Shown here piece after piece: positions 59,646 through 64,000 of a DNA stretch of 64,000 nucleotides. The position numbers and the translations under genes are program-made. Source of the DNA: Prevotella sp. UBA4217 (GTDB lineage Bacteria; Bacteroidota; Bacteroidia; Bacteroidales; Bacteroidaceae); the NCBI GenBank assembly GCA_002379425.1, contig DFTH01000003.1, positions 62,627-126,626 on the forward strand, in the 5' to 3' direction. The notes below the pieces were generated by a model. That model did no database searches, had not been told where the DNA came from, and saw nothing but the letters and a program-made list of their open reading frames with translations. The first letter of the stretch is position 1; each line of letters starts with the position of its first letter.

Positions 59646-62351
59646 TTAGAACTCTTGTCCGAGGATGAAGTGGAAGTTGCTGCCGCCACGAGTCTGGGAA
59701 CCGTCCTGCTTAGTATAGACATTGTCGAAGCCGTAGGCCCAGTCGATACCCATCAGACCCACCATGGGGAGGAAGATGCGGACACCGAGGCCTGCAGAGC
59801 GCTTCATCTTGAAGGGGTTGAAGTCCTTGGCGTTGGCCCAGGAGTTACCGCCCTCCAGGAAGCCGAGACCGTAGATCGTGGTGTTACCCAGCATGAACGG
59901 GTAGCGGAGTTCGAGTGTGAAGCGGTCGTAGGCGTATGAGTTATACGACGAGATCGTACCGCCCTTCATCATCGTCTCGTAGGCTGATGAGTATGACAGT
60001 GCACCGTTCTCATAGCCGCGCAGACCGATGGTCTCCTCAGCGTAGCCGTAACTGTAGCCGCTCATACCGTCGCCACCGACGTAGAAGGTCTCGAACGGTG
60101 AGCGCTTATCACTGTTGAAACTGCCCAGCAGACCCATCTCCACGCGCGTCATGAGCACCAGGCACTTCTGTCCGCCGGTGAGGGCCGTGAAGGTGCGGGT
60201 CTTGAACTTCCACTTGTGGTACTCAATCCAGCGATAGACATCCTGCAGTTCGTCCTCGTATGATGCCGAATTGCTGTTCTTGGCCAGATTGGCATAGTCC
60301 TTACCGTCGAACAGCGACCAGGGCGGTGTGATGGTGGCCGACAGGAGGAACTCTGAGCCGCGGCGCGGGAACAACTGGTTGTCGGTGGAGGTACGCGCCA
60401 GCGTGATACCGAGGTTGATGTTGTTACAGTTGCCGTTGTGGATATAGAAGTAACTCCAGTCGCGCAGCATATATCGGGTATAGCCGAGGGTGGCCGAGAG
60501 TTGGAAGTAGTCGTCGGGCCAGCGCAGACGCTTACCCCATCCGATAGAGGCTCCGAAGACGGTCATCGTCTTGTCGTCGTCGAGCATCGAGTCGTAGTTG
60601 TATAGGTAGTTGTTGTAGGAACCATAGCCGTATTGGTACATCGCATAGTTGTTATAGAACGAGTTGTTACGGTAGTAACTGGAGATGTCGGACTGGTGGG
60701 AGTAGTAGGCTCCGACATTGAAACTGTTAGGACGCTTGCCGCCAAACCAGTTCGTGCCGTAGTTGGCACTCAGCGAGCTATAGTATGAACCATTGGTCTG
60801 GAAACTGAAGCCCAACTGCTCACCGTCGCCGTAGGGCAGGATGCCGCGATGGAGTTTGTTTTTGCCGAAGAGGTTGCGGATGGAGAAGTTGTTGAACTTG
60901 ATGCCAATCTTTCCGATGATACCCGTCTGTCCCCAACCTAAGGAGAACTCCAACTGGTCGTTGGACTTCTGCTCGAGTTGCCAGTTGATATCCACGGTGC
61001 CGTCCTCATAGTTGGGCTTGATGTCCGGCACCACCTTTTCCGGGTCGAAGAATCCCATGGAGGCGATGTCGCGCTGTGAGCGCTGCAGGGCCTCCTTGTT
61101 GAACAGGTCGCCAGGCTTGGTGTGCAGTTCGCGTCGCACGACCTCCTCGTAGAGCCGGTCGTTACCATAGATGCGGATATGGTTCAGGTGGGCCTGTGGT
61201 CCTTCCGTGACGCGCATCTCCAGGTCGATGGAGTCGCCAACGATATTCACCTCAACGGGGTCGATGTTCGAGAACACGTAACCATTGTTGTAGTAATAGT
61301 TGCCTGCGGCATCTTCATCTTCCTTCAGGCGCTTGTTGATGTGCTTCTGATTATAGACATCGCCTTTCTTCATCCCGAGTACGGCATTCAGGTAGTCGGT
61401 GGTCACCACGGTGTTGCCCACCCAGGTGATGTTACGGACAAAGTATTTCTCGCCCTCGTCAATCTTGACAAAGACATCCACATGCTTGTCGTCATAGTTG
61501 CTGACGGAGTCCTCGATGATGGTGGCATCGCGGAAGCCCAACTCGTTGTATTTATCTATCAGAGCCTGCTTGGCTTCCTTATAGCGCTCGTCAGTAAACT
61601 TCTTTGCCTTGAAGATGTTGGAGAGTTTTCCTGCTTCGTGAATCTTTCCGAAAGCACCTTTGCTGATCAGAGAACCCTTGATCTTAGAGTCTTTCAGTTT
61701 GTTGTTGCCCTCGAAGACCAGTTTATGCACCTTCATCTTGGCCTTCTTGTCGATATTCACGTCAAGGATTATCTGACCGGGGTTGTTAGCGTCGTCGAGT
61801 TGTACGATGTCGATCTCGGCGTTCTTATAGCCTTTCTCGTCGAAGTATTTCTTGGCCAGGATCTTGGCGCGGTCGATCACGTTGCGTGTCAGGCTCATGC
61901 CCTTCACCATGCCGAGTTTTGCTTCCATGTCCTCGCGCTCCGACTTCTTGATGCCGTGATAGGTGATGGCACTGATACGGGGTCGCAAGCCCAGATGGAT
62001 GCAGAGGTAGATCTTCGAGCCCACGATGGAGTCGGCGGTGATGCTCACCTTCGAGAAGAGGCCATTTCGCCAGTAACGCTTCACGGCCTCGGTGATCTGA
62101 GTGCCGGGCACCTCAATCTGCTGTCCCACACTCAGACCGGAAAGTCCTGTGAGCACATAGTCCTCATAGCCTTCCACCCCTTCCACGGCAATGCCTGCTA
62201 TCTGACAGGAGCGGGGCGTACCAGCGTATGAGATGTCTGGGTTGACGATCTTGTCCTGTGCAGCGGCGAATACAGGGAAAAAGGTAAGAAGGTAAAAGGG
62301 TAGCGCCCCCCTTACCATCCTCATTACCTTATTAATAATATATGATATCAC
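59646..62351 (-). CDS. bamA: BamA, outer-membrane protein assembly factor
   Basis: Central subunit of the BAM complex that folds beta-barrel proteins into the outer membrane. The 901-residue frame has a signal peptide (ending '...PVFAAAQ'; internal ATGs at 62324 and 62318 are equally possible starts), five POTRA-like repeats (about 50-470, e.g. 'NKKLKDSKIKGSLIS'-type strands) and a 16-strand barrel (about 480-901) ending in 'RGGSNFHFILGQEF' with terminal Phe. The conserved barrel segment 'VRIFLPMVGLMGIDWAYGF' is present. The signal-peptide core is encoded by a TTACCTTC simple repeat. Confidence 0.95.
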   Translation of the reverse strand: MISYIINKVMRMVRGALPFYLLTFFPVFAAAQDKIVNPDISYAGTPRSCQIAGIAVEGVEGYEDYVLTGLSGLSVGQQIEVPGTQITEAVKRYWRNGLFSKVSITADSIVGSKIYLCIHLGLRPRISAITYHGIKKSEREDMEAKLGMVKGMSLTRNVIDRAKILAKKYFDEKGYKNAEIDIVQLDDANNPGQIILDVNIDKKAKMKVHKLVFEGNNKLKDSKIKGSLISKGAFGKIHEAGKLSNIFKAKKFTDERYKEAKQALIDKYNELGFRDATIIEDSVSNYDDKHVDVFVKIDEGEKYFVRNITWVGNTVVTTDYLNAVLGMKKGDVYNQKHINKRLKEDEDAAGNYYYNNGYVFSNIDPVEVNIVGDSIDLEMRVTEGPQAHLNHIRIYGNDRLYEEVVRRELHTKPGDLFNKEALQRSQRDIASMGFFDPEKVVPDIKPNYEDGTVDINWQLEQKSNDQLEFSLGWGQTGIIGKIGIKFNNFSIRNLFGKNKLHRGILPYGDGEQLGFSFQTNGSYYSSLSANYGTNWFGGKRPNSFNVGAYYSHQSDISSYYRNNSFYNNYAMYQYGYGSYNNYLYNYDSMLDDDKTMTVFGASIGWGKRLRWPDDYFQLSATLGYTRYMLRDWSYFYIHNGNCNNINLGITLARTSTDNQLFPRRGSEFLLSATITPPWSLFDGKDYANLAKNSNSASYEDELQDVYRWIEYHKWKFKTRTFTALTGGQKCLVLMTRVEMGLLGSFNSDKRSPFETFYVGGDGMSGYSYGYAEETIGLRGYENGALSYSSAYETMMKGGTISSYNSYAYDRFTLELRYPFMLGNTTIYGLGFLEGGNSWANAKDFNPFKMKRSAGLGVRIFLPMVGLMGIDWAYGFDNVYTKQDGSQTRGGSNFHFILGQEF

Positions 62352-62375
62352 TTTTCCTTCTTGCTTATTTACCTT

Positions 62376-63119
62376 TTACTTCTTTACCTCCGCCTCTACC
62401 TGCGCCTCGGTCTTCCCGAAGCGGCGCTGACGGCTTTGATAACTATAGATGGCCTTGTAGAGTTCTTCTTCATTGAAGTCAGGCCAATAGGTATCACAGA
62501 AATACAATTCCGAATAGGCTATCTGCCAGAGCAGGTAGTTGGAGATGCGCACCTCCCCGCCTGTGCGGATCAGCAGGTCTGGGTCTGGCATGAAGGCGGT
62601 CTCCAGATGCTTGCTGATAAACTCCTCGGTGATGTCGTCTATCTTATAGTCGCCTTTGCTGACCCCCTGTGCTATCTGCTTGGTGGCCTTGACAAGTTCC
62701 CATCTCGACGAGTAACTCAGGGCGATAACGGCAGTCATGGTTGTGTTGCCGGCAGTATGATCCTCCAGTTCCTTGATCTTCTCCTGTACGATATGAGGGA
62801 GCCGGTCCATATCGCCGATCATCTTGAAGCGCACGTTGTTCTTCATGAATATCTCTTCCTCCAGGGAGGTTAGGATCAGTCCCATCAGTGCTGACACTTC
62901 ATCGGCTGGGCGATTCCAGTTCTCTGTGGAGAAGGTGTAGAGCGTCAGGTATTTGACACCCAGTCTTACACATTCAGAGGTGATGCAATGTACTGCATCG
63001 ACTCCAGCCTGATGTCCGAAACTACGCTCTTTACCGCGCTCGTTGGCCCAGCGCCCGTTGCCGTCCATGATGATGGCAATGTGCTGAGGAATACGGCTCA
63101 TGTCTAAAAGTTCTTTCAT
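62376..63119 (-). CDS. uppS: Isoprenyl transferase (undecaprenyl diphosphate synthase)
   Basis: Cis-prenyltransferase that makes the C55 lipid carrier for peptidoglycan and glycans. The 247-residue sequence has the opening '[20 protein letters not shown]' with catalytic Asp, '[13 protein letters not shown]', '[14 protein letters not shown]', and the distal '[20 protein letters not shown]' and '[14 protein letters not shown]'. Length is normal. It lies 24 nt before bamA and 5 nt after the DUF6089 gene. Confidence 0.97.
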   Translation of the reverse strand: MKELLDMSRIPQHIAIIMDGNGRWANERGKERSFGHQAGVDAVHCITSECVRLGVKYLTLYTFSTENWNRPADEVSALMGLILTSLEEEIFMKNNVRFKMIGDMDRLPHIVQEKIKELEDHTAGNTTMTAVIALSYSSRWELVKATKQIAQGVSKGDYKIDDITEEFISKHLETAFMPDPDLLIRTGGEVRISNYLLWQIAYSELYFCDTYWPDFNEEELYKAIYSYQSRQRRFGKTEAQVEAEVKK

Positions 63120-63124
63120 ATATT

Positions 63125-63817
63125 TCAGTCTCTGTCGTTATTACATGTCTTGCATTTTGCCCACAAGTCGTAGGATAGTCCTACTTGGAGCACGCTATAG
63201 CAGTCGGTGTTCTTGAAGAGGCCGCTGCTCTTGATTCCATACAAATCCTTCCTGCCGTCGAGCCTGTCACTGGGGGTGAATCGCATCACCCATTCAACCG
63301 TGAGGTTCAGGCGCTCTGCCATCTTCCATTTGATGCCGGCACCGATGGGGAAGTTGACCGTCACCCCACTGTCGTCACCGCTATGGTGGGTCAGTCCCAG
63401 GCCTACCGTGATGAACGGCACCAGCCGTCGTGCTCCCCTGTATTCCTGTCCGGTGCCATACGCCCAGAAATTGTATTCGTATCGGAGGTCGGCCTCGGTC
63501 AGTTGGTTGTTGAACTCATATCGCTCTTCTATCGGGTACCATGTGTCTGCGTCGTCTGTGGAGCCCTTGATCTTTCCTGTCCCGATGGTCAGTGCCAGGG
63601 CCATCCTGGGATTCAGGTGGTATTTGGCCATCAGTGCGCCCCAAGGCTGCATCCCTTTCAGGAGATTGCCGTTGAAGTCGCCTGTGTAGGTGACCAGTCC
63701 TGCTCCGGCACCCATATCCAGCCTGTATTCTGGCTCGTCCTGTGCCATTGCACTTAGCGTGGAGATCAGCAGGACAGCCAGCAGCAGATGCCTTATTCTA
63801 CCAGCACGCCTCGCCAT
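63125..63817 (-). CDS. DUF6089-like outer-membrane beta-barrel protein
   Basis: A 230-residue exported protein with signal '[26 protein letters not shown]'. The body has regular barrel strands ('[20 protein letters not shown]', '[16 protein letters not shown]', '[14 protein letters not shown]', '[15 protein letters not shown]', '[16 protein letters not shown]'). The family (DUF6089) is usually found upstream of uppS-bamA in Bacteroidetes and has no known function; the context suggests a role in outer-membrane assembly. Its start overlaps the upstream partial gene by 25 bp. Confidence 0.82.
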   Translation of the reverse strand: MARRAGRIRHLLLAVLLISTLSAMAQDEPEYRLDMGAGAGLVTYTGDFNGNLLKGMQPWGALMAKYHLNPRMALALTIGTGKIKGSTDDADTWYPIEERYEFNNQLTEADLRYEYNFWAYGTGQEYRGARRLVPFITVGLGLTHHSGDDSGVTVNFPIGAGIKWKMAERLNLTVEWVMRFTPSDRLDGRKDLYGIKSSGLFKNTDCYSVLQVGLSYDLWAKCKTCNNDRD

Positions 63818-64000
63818 ACTTCATCGGTGTCAAGATCTTTGAACCATAGTACACCATCTGCATCAGTGACGGCCTCTACGTTGAAGGCATCATCTTCAGG
63901 CAGTTTGAAATTGTCAGAGGTGAGCCATGTGATGCCACCGTCGCGGCTGTAGTGGATGCCCGTCGGGTCGATGGCCAGCACGTAACCGTGGAAATGAACA
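63793..64000 (-). CDS. 3' end of an Asp-box (BNR-like) protein (partial)
   Basis: A frame enters from the right edge and stops at 63793; about 68 C-terminal residues are visible. 'IHYSRDGGITWLTSDNF' contains an Asp-box (S-x-D-x-G-x-T-W), as in beta-propeller proteins. The rest, 'FNVEAVTDADGVLWFKDLDT' and the end 'VWRGVLVE', looks like the last blade of such a propeller. A DUF6242-type lipoprotein is one possibility. The start, signal and other blades are outside the window. Confidence 0.6.
   Translation of the reverse strand, partial: VHFHGYVLAIDPTGIHYSRDGGITWLTSDNFKLPEDDAFNVEAVTDADGVLWFKDLDTDEVWRGVLVE

Noticed and set aside
61122-62231. 369-codon plus-strand frame over bamA
   Set aside because: Antisense shadow of the POTRA region, with no start context or family match.

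Overview
The window looks like a chromosomal segment of a Bacteroidales bacterium, most likely in the Prevotellaceae. The evidence is the mraZ-to-ftsZ cluster in the Bacteroidetes order, a fused SecDF, families largely confined to Bacteroidetes (DUF4271, DUF3836, DUF6089, HU-like proteins, Skp/OmpH arrays next to BamA), 'SCSSDD'-type lipoproteins, and promoters of the Bacteroidetes type (TTTG, about 20 nt, TAnnTTTG) with few Shine-Dalgarno sequences. Composition is near 50% GC throughout. I found no insertion sequence, prophage or CRISPR array.

Layout. 1-249 is the 3' end of a DUF3874-type gene. 337-16521 (minus) is a near-continuous division and cell-wall operon: mraZ, rsmH, ftsL-like, ftsI, murE, mraY, murD, ftsW, murG, murC, ftsQ, ftsA, ftsZ and an HU-like winged-helix protein. 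16740-18595 (plus) is an acyltransferase pair that probably makes glycine lipids. 18596-19065 is non-coding and carries a 21-bp repeat array. 19066-22350 (plus) is a four-gene envelope-signalling unit: two lipoproteins, an ECF sigma factor, and a protein joining a cytoplasmic anti-sigma-like domain to an outer-membrane barrel. It converges on a two-component system (22358-24348). 24411-29618 holds lipoprotein, DUF3836, DUF3737, PatB-type C-S lyase and histidine phosphatase genes. 29765-32575 is a GH28-GH43 fusion followed by tRNA-Arg(CCU). Then come an AraC-type regulator, a small barrel protein, secDF, a nuclease-fold/rhomboid pair and a histone-like HU.

40697-43134 is the most disordered part: a lipoprotein, a frameshifted leucine-rich-repeat gene, a possible gene remnant, a second 21-bp array and a large nested palindrome. 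43135-45869 has a KduD-like dehydrogenase and a GH2 probable beta-glucuronidase, which starts 13 nt after a tRNA-Gln gene. 46015-52061 (minus) is housekeeping: tyrS, yidD, rnpA, hemD, DUF4271, metK, xerD. 52197-57209 (plus) has a lipoprotein serpin, aroQ, an O-methyltransferase, rbfA, a LolC/E-like permease and an RmlD-like reductase. 57243-63817 (minus) is an outer-membrane biogenesis operon: DUF6089 protein, uppS, bamA, three Skp/OmpH genes and murI. The window ends inside an Asp-box protein gene.

How the genes fit together: the dcw cluster, uppS and murI serve peptidoglycan synthesis and division; bamA, the Skp proteins, the LolC/E-like permease and secDF serve envelope export; GH28-GH43, the GH2 enzyme and the KduD-like enzyme suggest use of pectin or other uronate-containing glycans. 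The best candidate for an under-described system is the 19066-22350 trans-envelope signalling operon.
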